Assembly: GCA_018402665.1 (NCBI GenBank)
Contig: JAGYIN010000003.1
Location: 124,001 to 188,000, forward strand
Source of the DNA: Schleiferiaceae bacterium
GTDB taxonomy: Bacteria; Bacteroidota; Bacteroidia; Flavobacteriales; Schleiferiaceae
Length of the DNA: 64,000 bases
Direction of reading: 5' to 3'
This document shows positions 8,624 through 17,658 of the stretch, one piece after another. How positions within the stretch are numbered: position 1 is the stretch's first letter; the number at the start of each line of letters is the position of its first letter. Both the position numbers and the translations under genes were made by a program. Under the pieces are notes generated by a model. It ran no database searches and was not told the origin of the DNA. It saw nothing but the letters and a program-made list of their open reading frames with translations.

Positions 8624-11037
8624 TTGCACAACTTCGTAAAGAACTTAAAGTCTACTTCTCTGGTATTTTAGGGTACTTAATTATAGGCATTTACCTGCTC
8701 ATCAATGGGTTAATGCTGTGGGTGTTCAATGGCCCATTCAACCTGCTTGAGGGCGGGTATGCTTCTTTGGAAAACTACTTTGGTTTAGCGCCCTGGGTCT
8801 TCCTGTTTCTTATACCGGCGATAGGTATGCGGATTTTTAGCGACGAGCTGAAGTCTGGAATGATGGAGTTGCTCGTGGTACGTCCCATTTCTGTGGTTCA
8901 ATTGGTTTGGGCAAAATTCTTAGGGGCCCTGGCAGTGGTCTTATTGGCCGTATTGCCAACGCTGGTCTACTTATGGAGTGTAAACGCGCTAGGTTCACCT
9001 GTTGGAAATCTTGATTGGGGTGCTGCGGTAGGCTCCTTTATAGGCCTCATTGCTTTAGGCGCAGCATATACCGCTGTGGCCGTTTTTGCCAGCGCACTTA
9101 CCACGAATAATGTGGTCGCCTTCGTACTGGGTGTGGCCTTCAACATGGGGTTGTATCTGGGTTTTGAGGCTTTGGCTGATCTGTATAAATTTTCAGGTTG
9201 GGAGCTGACCGTGAGAAACCTGGGCATCAACGAGCATTACCGTTCGATGTCACGAGGGGTGATTGATGCACGTGATCTGGGTTATTTCGTGAGTTTAGTT
9301 TTGTTGTTCATCGGTGCAACGGTAGCGGTAATAGGACGCCCGCATTTAAAATCGCCTTGGGGTAAAGCAGGCGTTTATGTGGGAGCAGCAATTCTTTTAC
9401 TGCTACTTTCTTTCTCGGCCCGATTCCGTTTTGACCTTACCGAGGAGCAACGTTTTTCGTTGAGTGAAGGGACAGAATCTTTGCTTTCACAGATTGAAGA
9501 ACCGTTATTGATTAAAGTATACTTATCGGGGGATTTTCCAGCAGGGTTTGAGCGACTTCAACGCGAGACGCAACACCAATTAGAAGAGTGGAGCGCAAAG
9601 AACGGTAACGTCTTTTTTGAGTTCATCAATCCGAACACCGTAGATAATGCCAACGAGTTTAAAAATCAATTGGGCACCAAAGGCATTAATGCCGTCCAAT
9701 TGCAAGTTCAAAATAAGGACGGACAAAGTGTGCTCAACGTTTTTCCAGGTGCCATTCTGAGCTACCAAGAACGGGAAGCGACTGCCGTATTGTTAGAAGA
9801 TGTGATGGTATACGATCCTGCAGAACAGGTGAATATTAGCATTCAGCAACTGGAATTTAATCTAGCAAAAGCGCTGAATACGCTCCTGACCACTGACAAG
9901 CCAAAGGTTGCCATGATCACAGGACACGGTGAGTTAAGTGCTGTTGAAACGGCTGGTATTGGTCTGGCGATGAGCGAGAATTACACGGTAGACCGGTTTT
10001 CGATGACTGCCTATAAAGCGTTGCCTAACGGTGATCCCGACTTACAGGATATGATTCGCCGCTTGAATACGTACAAATGTGCGATTGTTGCGAAGCCAAC
10101 AGAAGCGTTTTCAGAATTGGACAAATACCTGCTGGATCAATACGTCATGGGCGGCGGAAAACTCATGTGGTTCATCGACGGGGTGCATGCAGAAATGGAC
10201 AGTCTGAGTTTTGGTCCGGAATTCTTGGCGTATCCAGCAATTTACGATCTCAATATTGTCGACCTGTTGTTTAAGTACGGCGTCCGCATTAATGCGGATG
10301 TCATACAAGACGTGCGTTGCGGTGGCGTTAACGACCGCAGAAGTATTCAGCCTTGGGTCTATTTCCCGCTTTTAGCCGCTCAAAATCACCCGGCGGTTCA
10401 GAATCTAAATGCGGTTAAAGGTGAATTTACATCGACCTTAGATACACTAGAAAGCCCAAGTATACGTTCGTCTATTTTACTTCGAACCTCGATCAACTCC
10501 AAAGCGGTAGCAGCACCGCATACGGTGAGTTTAGAAGCGTTATACAATAGGCCTGATCCCAGAGCGTTTACCCAACGCGATTTAGTCACTGGGGTGTTGT
10601 TAGAAGGGAAATTTACCAGTGCCTATGCACAGCGTATTGCGCCGAAAGCAGCAGGTGAAGGCTTGCCGCAGTTAAAAGAAAGTCCTGTGAGCGCAATGGC
10701 GGTTTTCAGTGATGGTGATTTTATACGCAACCAAGTGAATTTAATCAATCCGGAATTGCCGCGCGGTCAGCCCTTACCTTTGGGGTATGATCAGTATACT
10801 GGGGTGCAATACGGCAATGATGATTTGGTTCTAAACGTGGTTGATTACATGTTGGACGACAAAGGACTCATGCAAACCCGAACACGCGACTTTAAGCTGC
10901 GCTTATTGGATGGAGAAAAGCTGGTGGCCGAAGCCAACCAATGGAAACTCATTAATGTAGCAATACCCGAGGCGCTCTTGCTCCTTGCAGCATTGTTATT
11001 TAACCTCTTACGTCGAAGAAAATATGCGTATTCGTAA
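8620..11037 (+). CDS. Fused GldF-GldG gliding-motility ABC transporter protein
   Basis: First ~240 aa: ABC-2 permease ('RIFSDELKSGMMELLVVRPISVVQLVWAKFLGAL'). Remainder GldG-like ('RFDLTEEQRFSLSEGTESLLSQIEEPLLIKVYLSGDFPAGFERLQRET', C-terminal TM 'IPEALLLLAALLFNLLRRRKYA'). Confidence 0.88.
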   Translation: MIAQLRKELKVYFSGILGYLIIGIYLLINGLMLWVFNGPFNLLEGGYASLENYFGLAPWVFLFLIPAIGMRIFSDELKSGMMELLVVRPISVVQLVWAKFLGALAVVLLAVLPTLVYLWSVNALGSPVGNLDWGAAVGSFIGLIALGAAYTAVAVFASALTTNNVVAFVLGVAFNMGLYLGFEALADLYKFSGWELTVRNLGINEHYRSMSRGVIDARDLGYFVSLVLLFIGATVAVIGRPHLKSPWGKAGVYVGAAILLLLLSFSARFRFDLTEEQRFSLSEGTESLLSQIEEPLLIKVYLSGDFPAGFERLQRETQHQLEEWSAKNGNVFFEFINPNTVDNANEFKNQLGTKGINAVQLQVQNKDGQSVLNVFPGAILSYQEREATAVLLEDVMVYDPAEQVNISIQQLEFNLAKALNTLLTTDKPKVAMITGHGELSAVETAGIGLAMSENYTVDRFSMTAYKALPNGDPDLQDMIRRLNTYKCAIVAKPTEAFSELDKYLLDQYVMGGGKLMWFIDGVHAEMDSLSFGPEFLAYPAIYDLNIVDLLFKYGVRINADVIQDVRCGGVNDRRSIQPWVYFPLLAAQNHPAVQNLNAVKGEFTSTLDTLESPSIRSSILLRTSINSKAVAAPHTVSLEALYNRPDPRAFTQRDLVTGVLLEGKFTSAYAQRIAPKAAGEGLPQLKESPVSAMAVFSDGDFIRNQVNLINPELPRGQPLPLGYDQYTGVQYGNDDLVLNVVDYMLDDKGLMQTRTRDFKLRLLDGEKLVAEANQWKLINVAIPEALLLLAALLFNLLRRRKYAYS

Positions 11038-12076
11038 CCTAGTAAGTAGTGCACTGCTCACCTCAGTATTCCTTACCGCTTGTACAGGCGGGGAGCAGAG
11101 TAATGGACTTGAAGCCCTTAAGGCGCAGTACGATTTCGCAGTACCGGATACATCGAGTATTACGAAAGTGGTCATCCGCGATAAGAAACCTTCTTCCGTA
11201 ACCTTAGAACGTACACCTACAGGATGGGTAGTGGACAGTGTGCACCCTGCCCGGAAGGATGCGATCGAAGTGCTGTTGAAGACCTTAGGCGAGGTTCGAT
11301 TGAAAAACTTCGTCACTGAAAGTGCCGTTCCAGAGATCGAGCAACGCATGGAGGTGTACGGCAAGTGGGTAGAGATTTTTGTGGGTGAAGAGCGCGTAAA
11401 GCACTACATCGTGGGTACAGAGACTCCAGATATGCTGGGAACCTATTATAAAATGGTAAGCGCAGAACTCCCTTTCTCTGTTTACATACAAGGGTTTAAT
11501 GGGTATTTAAGCACTCGTTTTTTTACGGAATCTACTTTGTGGCGTGACAGAACCATTTTTAGTTTAGCGCCCGCAGCCATTAAAAATATTGAAATGGTAC
11601 TGCCTCAAGATCCTAGCGGCGGTTGGGTGATCACGCGTCAGAATTTAGAGCAGCCGGATGGCCCATTGCTCGAGCCAGCATCAGCACCCGAGCATTGGTC
11701 GATGGTGGACGAAAAATTTAAGGCAGTGCCCGTAAATGATCCGTTGGCCTTGTTCACGGTAGTGAAGAGTCTCCAAACATTGAAATACGAAGGTGCTATT
11801 ATTCCTACCGACAATGTGTGGGCGAAAAAAGACAGCATTTTTGCATCAACGCCGGCTTTTGAGTTATTTGTGCATACCGTGGATGGGCAGCAGTTGCGCA
11901 CCCGTGCCTACTATAAGAAGCCGGAGGGGCAGCAGCAGGCGGCGGACGGAACGGTACACGTTTGGGATCCCGATCGATTCTATGCGGAATTACCGGACGG
12001 ACGAATGGTCTTAATACAGCGCTATGGCTGGAGAAACCTCTTAAAATTACGCTGGGATTTTGCTGAAGTACAGTGA
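11024..12076 (+). CDS. Lipoprotein, DUF4340-like
   Basis: Lipobox 'MRIRNLVSSALLTSVFLTAC'; 'ITKVVIRDKKPSSVTLERTPTGWVVDSVHPARKDAIEVLLKTLGEVRLK'. Overlaps gldFG end by 14 nt. Start moved from 10985. Confidence 0.6.
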   Translation: MRIRNLVSSALLTSVFLTACTGGEQSNGLEALKAQYDFAVPDTSSITKVVIRDKKPSSVTLERTPTGWVVDSVHPARKDAIEVLLKTLGEVRLKNFVTESAVPEIEQRMEVYGKWVEIFVGEERVKHYIVGTETPDMLGTYYKMVSAELPFSVYIQGFNGYLSTRFFTESTLWRDRTIFSLAPAAIKNIEMVLPQDPSGGWVITRQNLEQPDGPLLEPASAPEHWSMVDEKFKAVPVNDPLALFTVVKSLQTLKYEGAIIPTDNVWAKKDSIFASTPAFELFVHTVDGQQLRTRAYYKKPEGQQQAADGTVHVWDPDRFYAELPDGRMVLIQRYGWRNLLKLRWDFAEVQ

Positions 12077-12153
12077 TTTACAGCGTATTTGATTATTAAC
12101 AATTGTGTATAAGAAAATTGGGCGATGGGCCGGTAGAAAGGCGTCCGCCCGTT

Positions 12154-12161
12154 TATATTTG
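12154..12161 (+). promoter_or_regulatory. Candidate -7 box upstream of dnaN
   Basis: TATATTTG matches TAnnTTTG; no convincing -33 element at the expected spacing. Confidence 0.35.
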
Positions 12162-12187
12162 TCTTACGAGCATTAAATACAACCCGT

Positions 12188-13309
12188 ATGAAGTTTATAG
12201 TATCTAGTTCTAAACTCTTGAAGCAACTCCAGTTGATTGGAGGCATTATTCAGAGCAACAACACTTTGCCTATTTTGGATAATTTCCTGTTTGAATTAAA
12301 GCAGGGTGAGTTGACCGTCAGTGCTTCAGATTTGGAGACCATGATGAGCGTAAATTTAGAAGTAGAGAGCCAGGACCATGGCGCAGCAGCGGTACCCGCA
12401 AAGACGCTATTAGACACCTTAAAGACGTTCCCAGAGCAGCCATTGACTTTTACTTTTGACGAAGGCGCACATTCTATCGAGCTGGCTTCAGATTATGGAA
12501 AGTATTCGTTGGCCTACATTGACGGCGAGGAGTTTCCGAAATTCCCTGAGTTGGAAGGTGCATCGAAAGCAAATTTGCCTGCAGAAGCGTTGGTTACGGG
12601 GATTACAAAGACCTTATTTGCAACAGGAAACGATGAACTTCGACCAGTAATGAGCGGTGTGTTTTTTCAGTTTGAATCCAACTCGTTAACTTTTGTGGCA
12701 ACGGATGCGCATAAATTGGTCCGTTACCGTAGAACAGATTTAGGCGCAGCGGATACGGCGGAATTCATTATGCCGAAGAAGCCGTTGAACATGTTACGTG
12801 GATCATTGAGTTATGACAGTTCTGAAGTAGAGGTCGTGTACAACAACACGAATGCGCAATTCACTTTTGATAATGTGGTTTTGGTTTGTCGTTTGATCGA
12901 CGGTAAATACCCGAACTATGAAGCTGTAATCCCGCAGTCGAATCCCAATGTGATGCTGATTGACCGCAGTGCCTTCTCATCTTCAGTGAAGCGTGTGGCG
13001 ATTTTCTCTAATAAGACTACACACCAGATCCGTTTGAAATTGGCCGGTGCAGAGATTTCTGTAAGCGCTGAAGATCCAGATTTCAGTAATAAGGCACACG
13101 AGCGTATTTCGTGCGATTATCAAGGCGATGATATGGAAATTGGTTTCAATTCGCGCTTTTTGCTTGAGATGTTAAGCAATCTCGGTAGTGATAATGTGCG
13201 TATGGAAATGAGTGCACCAAACCGCGCAGGGCTGCTTATTCCAGCGGACGGCATAGACGATGGCGAAGACCTTCTCATGCTCGTGATGCCCGTGATGTTG
13301 AATCATTAA
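12188..13309 (+). CDS. dnaN: DNA polymerase III beta subunit (sliding clamp)
   Basis: 'MKFIVSSSKLLKQLQLIGGIIQSNNTLPILDNFLFEL', 'RPVMSGVFFQF', 'FVATDAHKLVRYRR', C-term 'LLMLVMPVML'. Confidence 0.97.
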   Translation: MKFIVSSSKLLKQLQLIGGIIQSNNTLPILDNFLFELKQGELTVSASDLETMMSVNLEVESQDHGAAAVPAKTLLDTLKTFPEQPLTFTFDEGAHSIELASDYGKYSLAYIDGEEFPKFPELEGASKANLPAEALVTGITKTLFATGNDELRPVMSGVFFQFESNSLTFVATDAHKLVRYRRTDLGAADTAEFIMPKKPLNMLRGSLSYDSSEVEVVYNNTNAQFTFDNVVLVCRLIDGKYPNYEAVIPQSNPNVMLIDRSAFSSSVKRVAIFSNKTTHQIRLKLAGAEISVSAEDPDFSNKAHERISCDYQGDDMEIGFNSRFLLEMLSNLGSDNVRMEMSAPNRAGLLIPADGIDDGEDLLMLVMPVMLNH

Positions 13310-13349
13310 AAACCCTAGGCCGCGCAGCGCGCGGTGTAGGTGAGATATA

Positions 13350-13377
13350 AAAAAGCCCCGCATCGCGGGGCTTTTTT
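13350..13377. terminator. Bidirectional intrinsic terminator between dnaN and convergent gene
   Basis: AAAAGCCCCGC-ATC-GCGGGGCTTTTTT. Confidence 0.85.
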
Positions 13378-13384
13378 ATGGGCG

Positions 13385-14263
13385 CTATTTTTTTGGGTCC
13401 AATGAGGTAGGCACATTGTTATTGGTCGGTGCGACCTCTAAGTTTTGAACCAACGGATAGGCTTCGTCCAATTCCCATTTACCATTGGACCAATAGATGC
13501 GATCATAAGAGAAATCGGGGCCGTAGGCAAACCAACGTTCTTCTAAACCTTCCTGGGAAGGAGAGAGGTGATCGCAAATAAATCCACGGTGCTTCTTATC
13601 CCACCGTACGGCTGCTGTTAAGGTGCTGTTGTAACGAAATTGAATGCGGTAGGGTCTGCGCTGGTAGCGCTCATCGCCATTGTAGCGGATATTAAAAATT
13701 CGTGAGCCAAAGTGCACCTTAGCGCTCTTGCTGCCCAATTCAATAGCATCAATAAATTTGGTGTTTACTGTTCGTCCCGGGCGAAAGGTCAATAGCGTGT
13801 AATGCTTTTCGCCGCGGTAGCGTGTGGTTCGAATATCGTAACAAATACCACCTACGAATTCGCCACCCTTCAGCCAACGGTAGGGGGCATCGACGGTGCC
13901 GACATCTTTCAATACCAGTCTAGGGCTGTCTTTCCAGTTTGGATTCCAAAGAAATCCGTGAAAGGTGAATTCACCGCTCGATTGCGGTACTGCCCAGGTA
14001 TACAGTGCGAAGCTCCGGTCTTCAGGGAGCTGGACACTTAGGTTGCGAACGCTTTTCAATGCATCGCCGTAGTGTTCGCTTACGCGTATAAAGTCCCACA
14101 GACTGTCTGCGAAGATTTCGGCTAGGGAATCCCGGTAGGGTTCGTTCTCTGGAAGTAAATAGGATTGGCCCAGCTGCGCAAGTCGCGCCTCTGTAACCTG
14201 GGCCATCGTGGCAAAACCGCTCAATAGGAACGTGGCCAACAAAAGACGCAGCGGATTAATCAT
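13385..14263 (-). CDS. Secreted hypothetical protein
   Basis: Signal peptide '[22 protein letters not shown]'; no recognised domain. Start moved to 14263. Confidence 0.6.
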   Translation of the reverse strand: MINPLRLLLATFLLSGFATMAQVTEARLAQLGQSYLLPENEPYRDSLAEIFADSLWDFIRVSEHYGDALKSVRNLSVQLPEDRSFALYTWAVPQSSGEFTFHGFLWNPNWKDSPRLVLKDVGTVDAPYRWLKGGEFVGGICYDIRTTRYRGEKHYTLLTFRPGRTVNTKFIDAIELGSKSAKVHFGSRIFNIRYNGDERYQRRPYRIQFRYNSTLTAAVRWDKKHRGFICDHLSPSQEGLEERWFAYGPDFSYDRIYWSNGKWELDEAYPLVQNLEVAPTNNNVPTSLDPKK

Positions 14264-14609
14264 CCAAATGCATGAAGGTTTTCTTAGCCAAAAGCTCTTC
14301 GTCGGTTTCTTCGTTGTCTTCATCCGGCACACAACAGTCTACGGGACAAACTTCGGCACATTGTGGCTCTTCATGAAAGCCAATACACTCAGTACATTTG
14401 TCCGTTACGATATAATAAACGTCGTAATCTACGGGTTCTTGTGCTTCGTCTGCATCGTATTCATTGCCGTTTGGTGTAACGATTTTTCCGCTCAGGTCAG
14501 TGCCTTCGTTGAATCGCCACTCCATGGCGCCTTCATAAATTGCATTATTCGGGCACTCCGGCTCGCATGCGCCGCAGTTGATACATTCGTCTGTGATTTT
14601 AATGGCCAT
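14256..14609 (-). CDS. 4Fe-4S ferredoxin
   Basis: '[23 protein letters not shown]' and '[28 protein letters not shown]' cysteine clusters. Confidence 0.92.
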   Translation of the reverse strand: MAIKITDECINCGACEPECPNNAIYEGAMEWRFNEGTDLSGKIVTPNGNEYDADEAQEPVDYDVYYIVTDKCTECIGFHEEPQCAEVCPVDCCVPDEDNEETDEELLAKKTFMHLDD

Positions 14610-14659
14610 TTCTACGCGTAGTGTTTTAGCTTTGCAAATCTAACACAAAGGTAGCGCCA

Positions 14660-15697
14660 ATGTTTTTCTCAGACCATAGGATTCAAGCAGTTTCGAACTT
14701 GGGCCAATTCTTAAGGGAATTTTCCCAGGGTGTGCCCATCTCTGGCGGTCATGAAGATATCGCAGAGGAACTTCTGGCTGCCATGGTCCAGTCACACCGT
14801 AACAACGGCTGGTTCATTGAAGAAAATCAGCGCCATGCCCTAGCTGCTTGGGGTCAAGCACTTTCTCATCAAGCCCTTTTAGAGTGGCGCGAGCGTGAAG
14901 GGGGGACTCGAGAAATCAGCAGAACACGTGTAGGCATCGTCATGGCGGGAAACATTCCGTTGGTCGGATTGCACGATTTTTTAGCCGTATTTTTATCGGG
15001 ACATTTCGCATTGGTAAAACGCAGCAGTGACGATGAGTACCTCATTCCTGTCTTAGTTAAAGTTTTATTGCGTCACGATCCGTTGTTCGAAGGCGATTGG
15101 GTCTTTGTAGACCGATTAAACGACATGGAAGCAGTCATCGCCACAGGCAGTGATAATACCGCGCGCTACTTTGACTATTACTTTGGAAAGTACCCCAACA
15201 TTATACGTAAAAACAGGACGTCTGTCGCCTTGCTCGACGGCAGCGAATCCGATGAAGAATTGGTCGCATTGGGTGAAGATATCTTCCGCTACTTTGGTAT
15301 GGGATGCAGAAATGTAGGCCATGTTGTGGTGCCTGAGGCCTTTGACGTGCAGCGCATCTTTGCAAACATTGTGGATTGGAACGGGATCGTAAACAACAAT
15401 AAATACGGGAACAACTACGAATACTACCGCGCCCTGTTCTTGCTCAATCAGGACGATTTCCTAGAAAACGGTTTTGTCATCGTACGTGAAAACGAAGAGT
15501 TGCATACCCCAGTGGGCATACTTCATATCAGTCGTTACAAAGATGAGGCCGGCGCCGCAGATAAGATTGCCGGTTGGGGTGCGAAAATCCAGTGCGTGGT
15601 TGGCCACGGCCATATTCCATTTGGGAAAGCCCAGAAACCTGAATTGTGGGACTATGCGGATGGGGTAAATACCATGGAATTCTTAGCGCAACTTTAG
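14660..15697 (+). CDS. Acyl-CoA reductase, LuxC family
   Basis: 'RVGIVMAGNIPLVGLHDFLAVFLSGHFALVKRSSDD', 'YFGMGCRNVGHVVVPE', 'DWNGIVNNNKYGNNYEYYRALFLLN'. Confidence 0.88.
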   Translation: MFFSDHRIQAVSNLGQFLREFSQGVPISGGHEDIAEELLAAMVQSHRNNGWFIEENQRHALAAWGQALSHQALLEWREREGGTREISRTRVGIVMAGNIPLVGLHDFLAVFLSGHFALVKRSSDDEYLIPVLVKVLLRHDPLFEGDWVFVDRLNDMEAVIATGSDNTARYFDYYFGKYPNIIRKNRTSVALLDGSESDEELVALGEDIFRYFGMGCRNVGHVVVPEAFDVQRIFANIVDWNGIVNNNKYGNNYEYYRALFLLNQDDFLENGFVIVRENEELHTPVGILHISRYKDEAGAADKIAGWGAKIQCVVGHGHIPFGKAQKPELWDYADGVNTMEFLAQL

Positions 15698-15698
15698 G

Positions 15699-17195
15699 TT
15701 ACAGCGGCTCGGTAGCGCCAAGCGTGATGTAGTTGTTGCGGAAGTTGCCGTGGATGTCGTACTGCGGACCTGAAATATCGCGCTGGACAGCGTTAATCAG
15801 CGCATTCACACTATCCGGTACGTATGAAAAATTCGAATTAGGCAACAGCGGTCCGGTCGTATATCCCCAATTTTCATTGTAGAATAAATCGCTTCCTACA
15901 AACATGTCCACATCGGTAAGTGCGTAGTGACCTCCTTCCGGGTTAGGATCTATGGTTAAGGCCGATTTTTCGAACACCACATCAAAATCTTCCCCATTAT
16001 CGATGGCAAGACTCACCTCATTATCCAGTGAGCCATCGACAATACATTCAAAGAATGAAGCGCTGATCGGACGCGTGTAGCGCGTGCCGCTCCCGTCTTC
16101 AAAAAAGTTGCTTAATCCCACAGCTGTTCCGCCTCGTGACGAATAACTCCAAGTATTCAAGAAGGTACTGTTTCGCGCCTCGTAGTGCCCACCCAGTCCA
16201 TATAGGCCATAGACGCCGGCGGGTCCGCTGATAAAATTGGTCAATGTGGCATCACCGAAACCTCCGTACAGATTGACGCGGGAGCTGTGGCTGATGATGA
16301 GCTGATCGGCAATTAAAGTGGCGGCACTATCTAGTCGAATGCCTGTAGTTGCATTCATTATGATGGTGTTTTTGATTTCATGGTTTTGGTTCGAGCGCAT
16401 GAGGAAGATTCCGCCTAGTACGCCGCCCCATTGGCCGGGTACCCATTCGTAACCGGGTTCTAATCGGTCCCCTTGAAAAACAACAGGTTGACTCATGTGG
16501 TTCGCGTCGTCACCGCCACCGTTCACAATCAGCCGACTGTCGCGATAGGCCCAGAGTCCGCCTCCTTTGTGAATATGAATTTGTGTTCCCTCGTTAATGG
16601 TCAGCTGGCATGCGCTATCGACAACAGCGTAGCCGTAAATAACGTGGGGTTTATCGTTGTTCCATGTGGCATTGCAGGGCAAGATGGAATAGGGGATTTT
16701 AATGTCCGGATACGGCTCCGGTTGAGTGATGGTGAGTACACGGTCAGGAAAATGGTAATAGGCGTCCCAAACGGCTGTGATGAGGTCTACGTGTTGTTTA
16801 ACCGCCCCGTTTTCAAACCAAATGCTATCGGTATAAATCATTTCCGCAGATCCCTGAGCGTCTGGAGAGATTTCAATAAAGACGTACGCGGAGTCACCAG
16901 CTAAGATTTCTACGTTTTCTACAGATTTACCGCTGATGCCGTCGACATTCATTCGGTAGTAGCTGTTTGCGCCTCGTGCAAGATGAATCCTATCGACGGT
17001 TATGTTCTCCGTCGAGGGATTGTACACCTTTAAAATGCGCGTGGAACTGCCCAATCCTGTAAAAACGGTATCGAGGTAAATGGTGTCTTGGGAGAAGTTC
17101 AATTCAACGTTACTGCCTTGGAAATCAATAGTATTGCGGCAGCTAGAGAGTGCGGCAATGGCGATGAGAAGCAAAAAGAATTGGACCTTTTTCAT
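15699..17195 (-). CDS. Lipoprotein with parallel beta-helix-like repeats
   Basis: Lipobox 'FFLLLIAIAALSSC'; 'QLTINEGTQIHIHKGGGLWAYRDSRLIVNG', 'NTIIMNATTGIRLDSAATL'. Start moved to 17195. Confidence 0.75.
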   Translation of the reverse strand: MKKVQFFLLLIAIAALSSCRNTIDFQGSNVELNFSQDTIYLDTVFTGLGSSTRILKVYNPSTENITVDRIHLARGANSYYRMNVDGISGKSVENVEILAGDSAYVFIEISPDAQGSAEMIYTDSIWFENGAVKQHVDLITAVWDAYYHFPDRVLTITQPEPYPDIKIPYSILPCNATWNNDKPHVIYGYAVVDSACQLTINEGTQIHIHKGGGLWAYRDSRLIVNGGGDDANHMSQPVVFQGDRLEPGYEWVPGQWGGVLGGIFLMRSNQNHEIKNTIIMNATTGIRLDSAATLIADQLIISHSSRVNLYGGFGDATLTNFISGPAGVYGLYGLGGHYEARNSTFLNTWSYSSRGGTAVGLSNFFEDGSGTRYTRPISASFFECIVDGSLDNEVSLAIDNGEDFDVVFEKSALTIDPNPEGGHYALTDVDMFVGSDLFYNENWGYTTGPLLPNSNFSYVPDSVNALINAVQRDISGPQYDIHGNFRNNYITLGATEPL

Positions 17196-17255
17196 TTCTA
17201 CGAAGCTACTCATGTATTTTTGTACTCGCAATGAAGTGGTTATGAACATTTAACC

Positions 17256-17263
17256 TATATTTG
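17256..17263 (+). promoter_or_regulatory. Candidate -7 box upstream of rpmE2
   Basis: TATATTTG matches TAnnTTTG. Confidence 0.35.
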
Positions 17264-17323
17264 CCGTCCATAAAGAAACAGGGGTCTGGGCCAAAACTCA
17301 GGCTATTAAATAAAAAGAAGAAA

Positions 17324-17572
17324 ATGAAAAACGGTATTCACCCAGAAAACTATCGCTTGTGTGTCTTTAAAGACATGGGTACTGGCGATCAGTTCATTAC
17401 TAAGTCTTGTGCAGATGCAAAAGACACTATCGAAGTTGAAGGCGTAGAGTATCCATTAATCAAAATGGAGATTTCTAGCTACTCGCACCCATTCTACACT
17501 GGTAAAGTGAAGTTGGTAGATACAGCGGGTCGTGTGGACAAATTCCGCAGCCGTTACGGAAAGAAAAGTTAA
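17324..17572 (+). CDS. rpmE2: 50S ribosomal protein L31 type B
   Basis: 'MKNGIHPENYRLCVFKDMGTGDQFITKSCADAKDTIEVEGVEYPLIKMEISSYSHPFYTGKVKLVDTAGRVDKFRSRYGKKS'. Internal start at 17324; upstream extension rejected. Confidence 0.95.
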   Translation: MKNGIHPENYRLCVFKDMGTGDQFITKSCADAKDTIEVEGVEYPLIKMEISSYSHPFYTGKVKLVDTAGRVDKFRSRYGKKS

Positions 17573-17592
17573 GTTTAGACTTTATAAAATAC

Positions 17593-17622
17593 AAGACCCG
17601 CTTTGCAGCGGGTCTTTTTTTT
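17593..17622 (+). terminator. Intrinsic terminator after rpmE2
   Basis: AAGACCCGCT-TTGC-AGCGGGTCTTTTTTTT. Confidence 0.85.
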
Positions 17623-17658
17623 GCCCTAACTTTCCATAACCAAAGTCATTACCTAAAG

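Noticed and set aside
13310-13335. GC-rich palindrome CCGCGCAGCGCGCGG as a regulatory or REP element
   Set aside because: Single occurrence beside a clear terminator at 13350-13377; no repeated copies seen in the window.
17261-17323. N-terminal extension of the rpmE2 ORF
   Set aside because: It overlaps the probable TATATTTG promoter box and is not part of L31; the real start is ATG 17324.
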